From Narthecium ossifragum (Eukaryota; Streptophyta; Magnoliopsida; Dioscoreales; Nartheciaceae): a stretch of 64,000 bases of DNA. Below are positions 34,986 through 46,757 of the stretch, piece by piece. Every line of letters starts with the position of its first letter. Within the stretch, counting starts at the first letter, position 1. The notes under the pieces were generated by a model. It was not told where the DNA came from. It saw nothing but the letters and a program-made list of their open reading frames with translations, and searched no databases. Made by a program: the position numbers and the translations under genes. The DNA lies in contig OY986964.1 of assembly GCA_963920575.1 (NCBI GenBank), positions 16,495,987-16,559,986 on the forward strand. The letters run 5' to 3'.

Positions 34986-35125
34986 CTTTACATAGAATCT
35001 GTGATTGCTATGATTGATTTGTACAACTGTGAAGTTACCACTATTGTATTTACTCTGCTTATAAATACAAAACATCACCACTTGCATAATTAAGCAGTGG
35101 TTTTCATCTCAAACCACTCTTGTCA
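34889..35125 (+). repeat. 3' LTR of the copia element
   Basis: It is identical to 30420-30656 by eye. The TATA box copy is at 35060-35067. GACAT follows. Confidence 0.95.
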
Positions 35126-35130
35126 GACAT

Positions 35131-35317
35131 TACGTCGATAAACATGTTCTTGTAGCTTCTATTAGCCGGTATGCCCATCTAATCAAACAAAAAAAGAAAG
35201 GCATTGCCATGTTCTCATAAATTTCCCTTACACATTTTCTTTTAATAGTTAAGCCTTTGAAGCAAGTTTTGAACAGATGAGCCGAAGCTACAGTCACAGG
35301 GACTGATCTACAACCTT
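35131..35317. other. Unassigned sequence between copia and the minus-strand LINE
   Basis: This may contain the 3' end of the plus-strand LINE and the 3' untranslated tail of the minus-strand LINE. No clear poly(A) tail or target duplication is visible to separate them. Confidence 0.4.
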
Positions 35318-37060
35318 CTAGAAGTGGTTCCGAGCAGAATGAGCAATCTCGTCGGCCCGGGCATTCGACTCCCTCGGTATAAACACAATTGAAAAATAAT
35401 CCACTAAAGAGGACAACCACCAGATCTCCAGCACTTCACTTCTACAGCTTGGTGGGTATGGGGTCTTGCCATTGATCATGCCCATAGCCATCTTTGAATC
35501 ACTTTCCACTAGAATGCAAACATCACCTTCCTCCCTAGCTTCCCTTAAATCATGTTCACTAAAGGACAACCACCATATCTCCGGCACTTCACTTCTACAG
35601 CTTGGTGGGTATGGGGTCCTGCCATTGATCATGTCCACAGCCATCTTTGAATCACTTTCCATTAGAATGCAAACATCACCTTCCTCCCTAGCTTCCCTTA
35701 AACCTAACAGGATTGCCTGCTACTCTGCCTGCACAATTGATTTGGCCAGAGCCGTTGACATCGCCTCCCATCGCTCACCGCCATCACCACCAAAGCAGAC
35801 AACACCAAGCCCTGCGATACCATGCCAATACGTTCTTCTAGCAAGATCCTTCTTTACTGGATGCAATAGCAAGATTTCCTAACTTGCCAGCGAATGGATC
35901 TAACCAAACCAGATACACTGTTTGCAACACCTTCAAAAAGCAATTGGCATTTATGCTTCCATAACATCGAAAGTGTATAAGCAACCGTCACCTTCATTTT
36001 TCTCTGACCTCATCCTCTTTCCCACTTCGAAACATCAATTGGAAACAAGAGCTGAGATCTGAAATCACCATACGAGACCCCTCTAGCAACTTATTCCACA
36101 CAGCAATAGCGAACTGACATGAAATTAAAATGTGCTCCACTGAGTCCTCTTCCAAACCGCAGGAGACACGATCTTTATCTCCAAGGATGCCAAGATCCCA
36201 AAGCCTACCCTTAGCAACCACCTTGTCATGTACAAGTTTCCAAAGAAACTGGAGCACCCGAGGACCCGTAGGAATCTTCCATAAACCCCATCAATTAAAC
36301 TGTTGCTCCCCATGAATTCTCTGTAGCTCATCAAGAAGCTGGTAACAACTTTTCGTGATGGATCCAGGATTTATATGAAAGGGACGACTTTAATAGAAAA
36401 AAATTATAATCACTCCAAAAGGGCCACATGCCCATTGAACTGACAACTTATTCCACGCCTCAACATGTGGATCCGGCCATGGTGGTAATCACTCCAGAAG
36501 GGTCACATGCCTATTGAGGTGTAGTTCGGTCCCCACCAAGAGTAATAGGGATAGACATCACTTCGTTAACTAGATCCGGAGGCAGAAAGGAGGATAGGGA
36601 ATCACGGCACCACTGACCCAAAGAAACTAAAAAACTAACCTTCATCTGGTCCCCATCTAGTACATGAGTGCTGAATTTCTCAATGGGTCATCCAAAAGCC
36701 ACCAATCTTCGAAGACATCAGCTTGACAATTCTTGGATACTTGTCAGCGCAGCCCTCGACATTCTCGGACAACTTGTTAGCGCAGCCCTCGACGAAGTCA
36801 GCTCGCAGCCAAACAGCATGAACGCCACAATTGAGAAGCATTGGCAGGGGACTTAATTGGAGGAAAAGAACCATGCAAAGTATACTTGGCTCTCACCACT
36901 TTAGACCAAATATTATTAGAATTGTCTAACAAGCAAGCGACCCTCTTCATGCGGAGTGCAAGTTGCCAGCGAACTAGATTTTTCAAGCGAAGACCCCCAT
37001 CCTAGGCACGCATACTCTATCCCATGCAACCACCCCTAAGCCACCTCTTCTACCTTGCCA
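35318..37060 (-). pseudogene. Second LINE ORF2 relic, minus strand
   Basis: Read from 37060 downwards, it encodes the end of the RT region (NLVRWQLALRMKRVA; WSKVVRAKYTLHGSF), then a zinc-binding RT domain (MLQFLWKLVHDKVVAKGRLW, VSCGLEEDSVEHILISC) around 36257-36100. An RNase H-like domain follows at 35662-35318 (VESDSKMAVDMINGRTPYPP; FIPRESNARADEIAHSARN). Frames shift several times, so it is dead. It resembles the plus-strand LINE at its VESDSKMAVDM motif, which suggests related families in opposite orientation. The 5' part is missing. Confidence 0.82.
35417..35722 (-). repeat. 153-bp in-frame tandem duplication in LINE RNase H
   Basis: Two units, offset by about 153 bp, both encode VESDSKMA-MING-TPYPP and CRSEV-EIWWLS. 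Because 153 is divisible by three the frame is kept. The copies differ at several sites, so the duplication is not new. Confidence 0.75.
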
Positions 37061-37647
37061 AGCCAAAGAAACTGACGGAACAGGCTTCAATCTGCTTCAG
37101 AGTTGTGACGGGAACATGCAAGTTAAGTAACAGATTAACGATGTCATCAAATATATACGTATTATCAAGTTACAGCTGCCATATCAGAATTACTTGGAAA
37201 AACTTTCCTTCAGGGATCAAATTAATATCTACATTGGAGCATAAACTGATGAACCCTTTTATAATGGCTAAGTGCATCTAGAAAACTTTTTTATACTGTA
37301 ATAATACAGAAGCCCAAAAAAGATGCACTCATTTACAATAGCCTACAGAAACAGAAAGCTACCTATGATACACCTGCTGCGTCTCCAATAACACCACCTA
37401 TGATACATGTATTCCCATGATCCACCTGCTTGTTGAAGCTTCTCAGGGCTACTCTTTTCATGCAATAAAGGTTAATATCAAGTATAACGAGCTTAATCAA
37501 GGGATCTGATATTTAACTCGAAATAGCGACCTCAAGAACTTGTATCTGCGCTTCGAGATCAAGACAGCTTAGAATTGATTGCTTTTATCTTCCATATGCT
37601 TTGAATTCTATGAATGCAGTTTTCTTGAGTGGCGGAAACTAGAGCTG
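37061..37647. other. ARF 3' flank and probable 3' UTR
   Basis: This is AT-rich sequence just past the ARF stop codon (37650-37648 on the minus strand), with no gene seen. The nearest part probably holds the ARF 3' UTR. I cannot place a poly(A) site with confidence. Confidence 0.5.
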
Positions 37648-40600
37648 TTATAGGTGCAACCCCTCCTGGCTCATCCGTTGTACTTCAGATGGAGATAGAA
37701 TTTTGATGCATCTGACACAATTGATGAACTCCCTGCAAGAAACATGGAGAAAATTGCCCATTAGCAAAAATCTACTCTAGATAGTACTTGCAGAAGTTCA
37801 GGAAGGACTAGGGACAGAAGTAAGCTCTTACTACAACTGAATATAAGCAAACTTGTACAAAAATTGCAAACAAAATCAATGAACACGATATACCTATAAG
37901 GCATATTGAAGCTATTTCATATGCACTGAAGGATAAGTTCTTCTTTTAACTTTTCATTTGAAGTTCAGGAGAGAGATCTAAATACAAAAATCAATGATGC
38001 ATTTTCATGATTCTTCTTTTAACTTTTCAATCGAAGTTCAGGAGAGAGATCTAAATATGAACAAAAATCAATGATGCATTTTTCATGTCATCGGAAGTAT
38101 TTTTCCAGACAGAAGTAGCAGATGATGATTTACATGGGAGTGCTGATTTGTCTACATACTACCGATGGACTAGATCAATTGATAAGTATCTCACTACCGA
38201 TACCTACCGATTCGATCATTGGTACATTTCATCGGTAGTGAGATGGCGATCAATTGATCTAATTCATCAGTAGTGGTCTACCAATGGAATAGAACAAACA
38301 ATTGGTATCTCACTACCGATTGGTAGCATGTGCAATGCACATGCCACGATCTTTATTGTTTACATGGTTTAGTGCTGAAGAAAAGGATATTAGTTGCTTG
38401 ACCAAAACATTGCACATACATATTAACTCGACTTTAATAAAATTGTAAATGCAAAGAAACATAAAGAAAGGTCAGACTTACTCCCATGGATCATCTCCAA
38501 CGAGGAGAACGTCATTCTCATAATCCACATACACAAGTTTCCATTCTGGATTATGTGGATCATCAAGTTGTCCTTCGAGTCCAAACATGCATGCAATTGC
38601 ACATTTCAATTCAGAGTAGTCCCTGAAGCGAGTGACATCTATCGATCTCCCCACAGATCCTAGCTTATGTACCTGATCAACATAAGCAATATATTTATCA
38701 ACAACAAATCAAGAACTTAGAAGAATTCATTAATCCATCTGTGCTTTTTTTTAAAAAAAATCTAGAAGTTGAGCTCACAATCCCGGCTTGGGGCTCCCAT
38801 GCACCCCAATCACCGCCTTGACACTAGTCCAAGAAGTGGTGGGTTCAGTTCAACACTAAGCAAGTGCTGTAAGAACCTTTTATTTCTGCTTACCACAGCA
38901 ACTTGGTTCTTGTTCTCTTAAAAGTGGATACAGGTACCTTATTACGAGAGCAACCAATCATATCCCATAAATCCATTTATGCTAAACGGTCAGTGATAAG
39001 GTTCGTCTGAATACAGGACAAGTTCGTGAGCCTACCTTGGTATATGTTCGTAAGCGCTGTGAAGAAACTGGTCTCCTTGGAAGTGTATTTAAGAGGTTAT
39101 ACTCGTTAAAATCTATATTGCCAGACGATGTACCTCCTGATATGTCATATATATCCTGTAGAGAATAAACTTGAGAGTCTGTCAGGCTCACGGAGGTGAC
39201 CTGAGAATGAATATCTTGACTTGAACCGAAGTTGCAAACGAAATTATCTGAAGGACCATGAGCACCCTTCATACTGAAGTTATCTGGTAAAGCACTTGAA
39301 ACACAAGTACTGCTAATCATGCCTTTGTCGCTAGCTTCAAAATCAAAGTTGTTGTGGGTCTCATACTGGTTTACGCTCTCATCAGATAAGTCCCTTATTC
39401 CAGATAAGTTGGATGCACTTTGGAAGGCAATGCCCTCTTCTTGAACTGCTAAATCATGCTTATCAGATGGCCGCATACATGGGGCAACCTGTTCTTGATG
39501 GAGTGGATTCAGCTCCTGAGCACCCTGGAATCTGTGAACAAAACTTGGGAGACACTGGGGGTTCTGAGAATCTGGATTGCCAGAGAAAGGATATACATCT
39601 GTGCTAGTGAAATTCTTCGAGTCCAGTATGGCAGATATATCTCCTGAGCAAGAAATAATACTCTCCGTCGCCAATAAAAATGGCGAATCTGGTCGGCCAG
39701 AGCATGAAAGCAATTCGGGTTCTACTAAATGGTTACTAAAAGATTGATGAACAGAAGAATGCAAGATCAGGTCCTGGTTATCCAAGTACCCAGATGAACA
39801 GTACTCTTCACTTGGAACGAAGTTGGTCTGATCATTCTTATCTGTGGAATGTGATGTTTCCCAAATTGGTGTCTGGGCAATATTTGTGTGAAGCGGTTGC
39901 TCTTGAAGTCTGTGCCCTCCTTTCATCTGCAGCTCTTGGTCTGTGGGTATCTGTGTTGCTTCATTACCATTATTTAGCGAGCCCATCTTTTCTTTTCTGC
40001 TTTCTTTTCTAGGATTATGCTTTAAATGTTCGTGGTAATGCTCGTTAACTTCATTTGGTAACACTACAGATGCATTTTCTGATTTCTCCATAACCATTCC
40101 AGAAATTAATGAACTCTTTGCTTCGTTCCTTAGGATACTGACTCCATGTTCATTCTTGTTTCCATCTTGAACTTTTTCCTCTTGTATAGAGTCTTCCTGT
40201 CCTCGTGGTTCCTCATGTGTCCAAGACTCAACATCATCACCCTGCTGCTCCTTGCAAGGTTGAGGATTCTTATCTTGCAGTAAAGTATAATTTAGAGGCA
40301 GCTTTGGTTGCTGCGCAGGAGGGAACTGGAAATTCTGCTGTATAACAGTTTCTATAATTGCTTCCCGGTGTACTGGATCCCTAACTGCACTACTCGCTGG
40401 CATAGAGGGAGCAAAGGTTCTGGGGAAATCGTTCTTCTTAATGTTCTGAAAGATGCTCGCATATAATGACATATGATGTTCAAGATTTATATCGGGGCAA
40501 GGACTTTGGCTTCTGAGTGGCATCTTCACAAGTTGTCCCGAATCAAAACTTGAGACTATCGAATTCAGATGACCAGTTCTGTATTCTGGGACCAGTGGTA

Positions 40601-43600
40601 CAGCCCTTGAATTTGCAAATCCAATTTGAATACCAGGTACTGCAAGAGTAGCAAGTAGTATAAAAAATAGGAATTCAATTGCAAGCATAGTGATGAAGAA
40701 AGGTGGCAGTATAAGGAAAAAAAAGGCTTCCCAAGCTCAAGCTTTAGTTTGGCATATGTCAGATGTTATAGAGCCCAATTGGGAGCTTGCACAGATTAAT
40801 CTTTGTCTAGATTGATTTGAGTCCAGCTAGGGTTTTTTCTATACTTCACCATCAGCAAACGGATCTTACTCACTAGTTTCACTGTGGCTTGGAAACCAAT
40901 TTGAGAGTTGTTCCTTGATCACATCAATCTTTTTGAGGGCCATTAAATTAGCTACTTAATTTATGTTATTTGCAATTAACTTAGGTCGATTTTCTGCATT
41001 AGTTTTGAAACGGATTTGGGTCAGTTTTTTGGCATGGTTACAACTTACAACTATAGACATCGTTTGTATATGGTTTTACTGCATGTCTACTTTAGGGCTA
41101 AAAACGCTTATGGCTTAACAAACAAAGACGACTACCAACATTTCAGCATTTCAGCATTTGTTGCCTTAGAGAATTATGTGATTAGGAGTGCAACTTGAAG
41201 ATGTAAATCTCAATATTACAGCAGTAAAAGGCTTGACCAACATTTACTATAGAAATCTAAAACGACTGGAAATAGATATATGCAACGTTAGCCAACAATA
41301 GAAAGCTGATGAGGGGACCCGATTTATAAACCTCGTCAAATTATCTTGCATGTGATATTATCCACTGCCAGATACTCCATTTCTTACCAGATTTGGTTTT
41401 TTACAATAAGCAATCGATGAATTTGTTGCAGAAAGTAAACCAAGAAAGATTTTGAAGCTTTCAGCAGGTAAATAACCGAAAAAGTATTTAAATACTTCCA
41501 ACAGCAGCTGAATTGCTCACCAACAAATCCAGGAAGACATTGCCGTTTTAAACTTGAAGTTGAAGGAGGAAAAACAAAAAGACTCTCGGGAGTCTCAATT
41601 TCCCATGCACTAACTCTATCTGGTTTTTCACCATGACCATGTTCGTCCCATTCTACCTGATTGTCATAGGCAAAATTGGCTTTAAAAGAACAGCACTTGA
41701 CCACATTTTCAAGAATAAGAAGCATCTTAAATCAAAATGGCTTCAATATATGAATGCCAGCAGGAAGTCACCTGTAGATTACGCCACTTTGAATTTGGCC
41801 ATCTTAAGGGGTCGGAATCACTAATCCCGATGATTGTGCCCATATATCTGCATAAAAAAGCAATAGAATCTTATAGCAGCTGGATGCTTAGAGCCAGATT
41901 GTCTATTGCATAAGAATATAAGTTACTCAAAGACAATTAGCTGCTCAAGTCGAAACTTGTCTATAAATATTATTTGATTAATAGACATATAATGCACAAC
42001 ATAAACAAACACCAATCAACTCTGTACATGGCATTCAAGGTTTTGTCAATGCACTTCAATCACCTTGTGCGAGCAGCTTCAGAATTCTTGCATCGTGACG
42101 TTCACATGTTTTTGTTCATGCCAAGAAATTTCTTATAAAAAGTTCAGACAATTAATGACAAAAGGCAAAAGGTTTCCATACATCAAAAATGCATTCAATG
42201 TTTACAAGAATAGCAACGACAAACCTGTACAAGCAAGAGTTCGAAACTACTGACACCGAAATAAATCTCAATCCCTCAGTACATACTCCAACAGAATACT
42301 AATAATGCATGAATTTAATTACTTTACTAAGACCACTGCATGTCACATAAACAGCAACATTTTATCATTGTGAAGTTAAAGTAGATGTAAGTGCATTCTC
42401 ATGGATAGCAATCCCGGTATAAAAAAGAGTGAGGAAGCATAACCTGCGTTTACTAGATTCTTCTGTTTCAAACATCATTCCAAACCTCAACCCAATTGAT
42501 AATTGGGAATATGCAGCTTTATGGTACTTTGCCAATGGGATGATAAAGTCCGATGGGCATGCCCTGAGTACATGTTAAAAGTTGGAATTAAGAAGAAGTA
42601 CTTAAAAGAAAAAAAAGCCTAAGGGAAAGAGAGGAGGAGGAGCAAGAACTCAATAAACCTTGGATTATAGTAAACAGTAAAGGGGCTGCAACTTGCTGCA
42701 GCATGAGCTGCAGCAGCAAGCACACCTATATGCATGCTGTCTGCAGAGAGCACAGAAGATGGTATTGCAGTTTGCTGACGATTAGCGCGTCTCACACCCA
42801 ACAACAACTGTGACTTTTCATCCCTGTAAAGTATACGATTTATTGGACAATGCAATCAGCACAATTTGAACTAAAACCGCACAACGGTTAACCTTAAGTC
42901 AGAGAGCGAGATAGCATCATTGCTACATTTAATATACCATCATTTTATATAGCATAGTACATTAAATGTAGACAAGCATGGAATCTAGGTGGTTCCTTTT
43001 CAGTGTTCTTCTTAGCAAGTATTTCAAATCAAACAAATCAGAGAAAATACGGCAAGCGTATTAAGGAAAAACTCATGTACTTGAAAAATGTATAGAGGAG
43101 ACCAAACCAAGGGGGAAAAAGTCAATGGGCAATAGTATGACAATGATGCCAAGCAACTACAAGAAGCATGACCAATGCATAATTATGTATGCCATCGAGC
43201 TTATGCTGGATAGAGGACTCGAAAATTAAGCTCGGAAGTGATTATAACATGACTTAGCACAACAGATGACCCAGAAATAAGAGGATAAAGAGCCTAACTA
43301 CTTGAGAAGTTGCTTGTCAGACTACGTGCAAAAGCCAAATGCAACAAATGATGCGTGTTGAGAAGTTATTGCTGTGTCATAGTATTCACCTGATAAATAA
43401 AACAGAATCACCAGCTCTAAGCCTTTTTGCCCCCACAAACGAGCTCCAACCAGTTGTCAAAAGATGCCTTTTTGGGTGTCCTGTAAAAGTAGCAAGCTTC
43501 ATAATCAAACCATACAGAAAAACAGCAACTTCAAAGTTGACCTACTTTGACAAGAGAAATATAGCGAAATCTGAACCACCTCTCATCCAAAGAAATAAAA

Positions 43601-45323
43601 GTTTGGATACTCGAGCTAAGGAAAAGCTCCATATATAAGGTGTATTACATTGACATATTAGAAATGTACCTACCGCGATAAATGTGTCGAAATGTCCACA
43701 AATTCTCATGCAAATCTCGGACAATAAGTTCCTGATTTGGGGGTTGCATCGAGTAATCCTGAAACAACTATGAATCATGTAAAACTCTGCTAGATGGAAG
43801 AATAATCTTAACACGTGTCGAACTTACCAATTGGGGAAACAGCTTTTCTGCAGCTCTACGAGGCACTGAAAATCCACCATGTGTACTTGTATCACTTGCA
43901 GTCAAAGTCTTGCAGAAGAACTCAGTTGGATGCTTACTTCTGCTATGCCCGAAATCAGGGAATGGAAAGATATTTATCTCCTACAAAGAAAAAATTAAGA
44001 CCATTTTAGTGAAGAAAATATGTGTCTAATTGGAAGTTGGAAATGTCAGTATACGACTACATTGATGTCTTTTAAGGTGTGGTTTCAATTCCTAGAGGCA
44101 CATTTTCCATCTAAGTTAACAACAAAGTATGTCGGGCAGAACTAACTAGATTTATGTTTGGCTAACATACGCATATGAGTTTAGTTTTTTCACAGCATTC
44201 TCCACAATTTTAATGCTCATAAAGGAAGATTTTCTAGGCAATAATCATAGAACTGTTAGTCTAATTCTTAGTGAACTTATCCAACATACTAGTTTAGAAC
44301 TTTTGGGAGCTGAAGAAGTATCAAGTTAACAAAAGAAGTTGTGATTACAGAATTCACGGGCTGGAGGGACATTTGTGCATAAATCTCATCGGTATCCTTA
44401 TCGGCCTGTCATTTCAAGCAAGAGAAAATGAATATTAACGCAATGCATGAAAGACAAAACTGAAGGCAAAGATAAACCACGTATGAATTATACTCACATG
44501 AAGTATAACATCATGAACCTGGCACATCAACTGAGATGGCAGAGTCGGGTAGTTGGGAATGTGTGAGTTTGCTGTTTTCCTAGTTGATGCTGTGACCTGT
44601 GCGATAAGAAAGACAAACCTCATGACAGAACTTGCTAAAAGCTTTTATGGCTTAAAATATCCTAGCAACCTACAACAAGAACAAGTGAAGAACAGCCCTT
44701 AAAGCTACTTGAATCTCAAGAATATTGCTAAAAGGGTAAGAATGTTGTCATTCCCAAAAGCACAATAGTGTGCATATTATGCTTCCATAAGTTCCAAGTC
44801 TAATCAAATGTGCTAAAGTGGGTGCAAAACACCCAGGAGAACACATAAGTCGCCCAAATATAGCTAAAAGCCTCTGGCATGCATTGTGTTCACTATATTT
44901 AAACAAAATTGAACATATGGTACCAATCAAATTATCAAAAACACTGGGAAACAAAAATGTCATGACCTAAAACGAAATTGATGAGAAAATGTGCATCCAA
45001 ACAAAGAAAATATTTGTTTTGATGTCAAGAAGTGAACCTGTTCACTGTGTCCCTGGGGGAAGTAATATGCAAGACTACCAGGTTGCGGCAGTGAAACAAG
45101 CGGTCCAGCGCAGGCGTGCCAGAGCTCAGAGTGGATGGCATTCCTTGATACTATCAAGAAAGTAACAATCGGAAGGGTATAGTATCAACCTTAACAAAGC
45201 AAACTTCAACAAAAAACACTAACTTGGCTTGCCGTGGATCTCTCCCAAAAGCTTCATTTCCTCAAGCAGCATGGCTGCGTTGCTTGGCGTGGCGACTTTG
45301 CCCTGTTCTTGGACAGAAGACAT
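37648..45323 (-). CDS. ARF5: Auxin response factor 5 / MONOPTEROS-like transcription factor
   Basis: Nuclear factor expected to bind TGTCNN auxin response elements and activate auxin-responsive genes. Coding exons, minus strand: 45323-45224, 45150-45038, 44596-44498, 44405-44349, 43980-43828, 43758-43674, 43480-43390, 42823-42659, 42563-42444, 41847-41772, 41656-41521, 40639-39036, 38672-38482, 37732-37648. They join in frame to 1,024 residues and all 13 introns are GT-AG. The N-terminal [12 protein letters not shown] and INSELW-like [17 protein letters not shown] fit ARF5. The B3 domain spans about residues 146-248 ([19 protein letters not shown]). The ARF dimer domain is about 270-360 ([29 protein letters not shown]). 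A long Ser/Gln-containing middle region (about 400-930) is encoded largely by one 1.6 kb exon, as in activator ARFs. The C-terminal PB1 domain (about 931-1015) has [16 protein letters not shown] and the acidic [17 protein letters not shown]. No lesions are seen. Assignment to ARF5 rather than another activator ARF rests on the N-terminus and C-terminus. Confidence 0.95.
37938..38086. repeat. 73-bp tandem duplication in the last ARF intron
   Basis: Two near-identical units begin TTCTTCTTTTAAC at 37938 and 38011 and share GAAGTTCAGGAGAGAGATCT. They lie in intron 13 (38481-37733). Confidence 0.85.
38158..38274. repeat. Foldback element in the last ARF intron
   Basis: The arms 38158-38201 and 38231-38274 are imperfect reverse complements (about 37 of 44 match). 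They share ACTACCGATG at the outer end and ATCTCACTACCGAT at the inner end, with a loop of about 29 bases. GTCTAC occurs on both sides (about 38150 and 38276). It looks like a miniature inverted-repeat element. A second short inverted repeat (CTACCAAT...ATTGGTAG) follows at about 38278-38326. Confidence 0.75.
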
Positions 45324-46557
45324 CTCCACCTATCAAGCTATGAAGACAACCATAACTATCTTCACATAGGATCTCTAAACTCCAAAAAGAACTCTACTAA
45401 TCGACCCTAAAGGCTGCCATCCTTTAAAATGAAGGAATGCCACCTTGCATCTCCAACTCCACTTTTAGAAGAATCTAAAGAACCATTTTAGTCATCTTGG
45501 AAGAGAGCTAAATCTTAAAGCCCTTAGCCCTCCAGTTCTCAGGCAACAACTGACCACCCGAAAACGGCATTTTCCACAAACCCACTTCTTAAACTACATC
45601 AAGATCCACTCTTTAAAGTATCAATCCTCATCATCTCCAAAACCAACTACCCAAACTTAGTCTTCATTGGTCGATAAGGACAAGATGCTCCAAAACTGGC
45701 GATATTCTCATGCGTTTACAAGAACCCACGCCCCTAAACCTGTCAAAAATCCCAGGACCATAAGAACAAAATCTAACAACCCACCCCCCAAAGAACCCAC
45801 TTGACCAAACCCATCAATACCCGCCAAAACCAAGAAATGGATACCAACGAGCTACAGAAATCCGAGTGGGCCAGAAAGAAAAAAGCGGTTTTTTCCCCAT
45901 CCCGAAGCACGCGAGCAACAGTAACACATGAGTAGTCGAACTCCTTCGCTCTTTCCCCTACCACTCCTTTATTCTATCCCACCTTTACCTCCCTTTTTCA
46001 TTCAAAGATGACGACCTTTCATTAGCAGACGGTATCATTCAACCTCGAACTCTATTTGGCTCTGTTCTTGGAATGGGAAAATGTCGAGCTTTCTCGCTCT
46101 AACCTCTCATGGCTCGCATCTTGGTATCTTTCTTTCCTCATTCTTCCATGGAATTCAATCGCCTTCTTTTGGCTAGTGCTGCTTTGGTGTCAGCTTTTGG
46201 GGAGGAAGACGACGGCAACACGAAAGCAGGGGACTCTGCTTGCAGAGAGGAAACAGAGAGAGGAGAGAGAAAGGGTAAGGTAGTCCGCGGAGGAGGATAA
46301 GACTTTTAACAACGTGGGTTACGTCTGCGGTTGGGTTAAAGAGGGCGACGGCATTTGACCGTTCTGGGACGGAACCTTTCGGCTCACGTTAGATTTCCGA
46401 CACGTGTGTCTTGCGCGCAATTTCATATCCACTGCGTAATAACAAATCCTTTTCTTGTTTCACTTCTACTTAGATGTGACTATGAGGAGCGAACAGCAAA
46501 CAGTGTTCCCTGCCAATCACGGTACCACAACTGTAATGTGATAATGAATGACTCGGG
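45324..46557 (-). promoter_or_regulatory. ARF5 upstream region (5' UTR and proximal promoter)
   Basis: This is the sequence upstream of the ARF start codon, up to the assembly gap. On the minus strand it holds a C/T-rich tract (46290-46235, CTCTCTCCTCTCTCTG), common near plant 5' UTRs. No TATA box or transcription start can be set with confidence. The GAGA-type tract and the motif at 46397-46406 are the main candidates for regulation. Confidence 0.55.
46397..46406 (-). promoter_or_regulatory. Composite G-box and auxin response element upstream of ARF5
   Basis: On the gene strand the sequence reads CACGTGTCGG: a CACGTG G-box overlapping TGTCGG, the high-affinity ARF site. It is about 1.08 kb upstream of the ARF start codon. 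Binding is inferred; a single site can arise by chance. Confidence 0.5.
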
Positions 46558-46757
46558 NNNNNNNNNNNNNNNNNNNNNNNNNNNNNNNNNNNNNNNNNNN
46601 NNNNNNNNNNNNNNNNNNNNNNNNNNNNNNNNNNNNNNNNNNNNNNNNNNNNNNNNNNNNNNNNNNNNNNNNNNNNNNNNNNNNNNNNNNNNNNNNNNNN
46701 NNNNNNNNNNNNNNNNNNNNNNNNNNNNNNNNNNNNNNNNNNNNNNNNNNNNNNNNN
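46558..46757. other. Assembly gap (200 N)
   Basis: The run of exactly 200 N is probably a scaffold placeholder, so true distance between the ARF promoter and 46758 is unknown. Reading frames running through it are meaningless. Confidence 0.97.

Larger units (their letters stand above)
30420..35125 (+). mobile_element. Ty1/copia retrotransposon, apparently intact
   Basis: Two 237-bp LTRs (30420-30656 and 34889-35125), identical as far as I can read, flank a single open polyprotein. GACAT duplicates at 30415-30419 and 35126-35130. The primer-binding site TGGTATCAGAGG follows the 5' LTR, and a G-rich purine tract (GCGGGGGGG) precedes the 3' LTR. Size, short LTRs and one ORF fit a compact copia lineage such as Ale/Retrofit; that lineage call is tentative. 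Identical LTRs and an open frame imply a very recent insertion that may still be competent. Confidence 0.96.

Noticed and set aside
37024..37281. Short plus-strand frame between the LINE and ARF
   Set aside because: There is no recognisable domain, it lies in AT-rich flank, and codon use is not distinctive.
45224..45240. A GC-AG intron after ARF exon 1 (donor GCAAGC)
   Set aside because: It also joins in frame, but the GT donor at 45223-45222 in the same phase is canonical and simpler.
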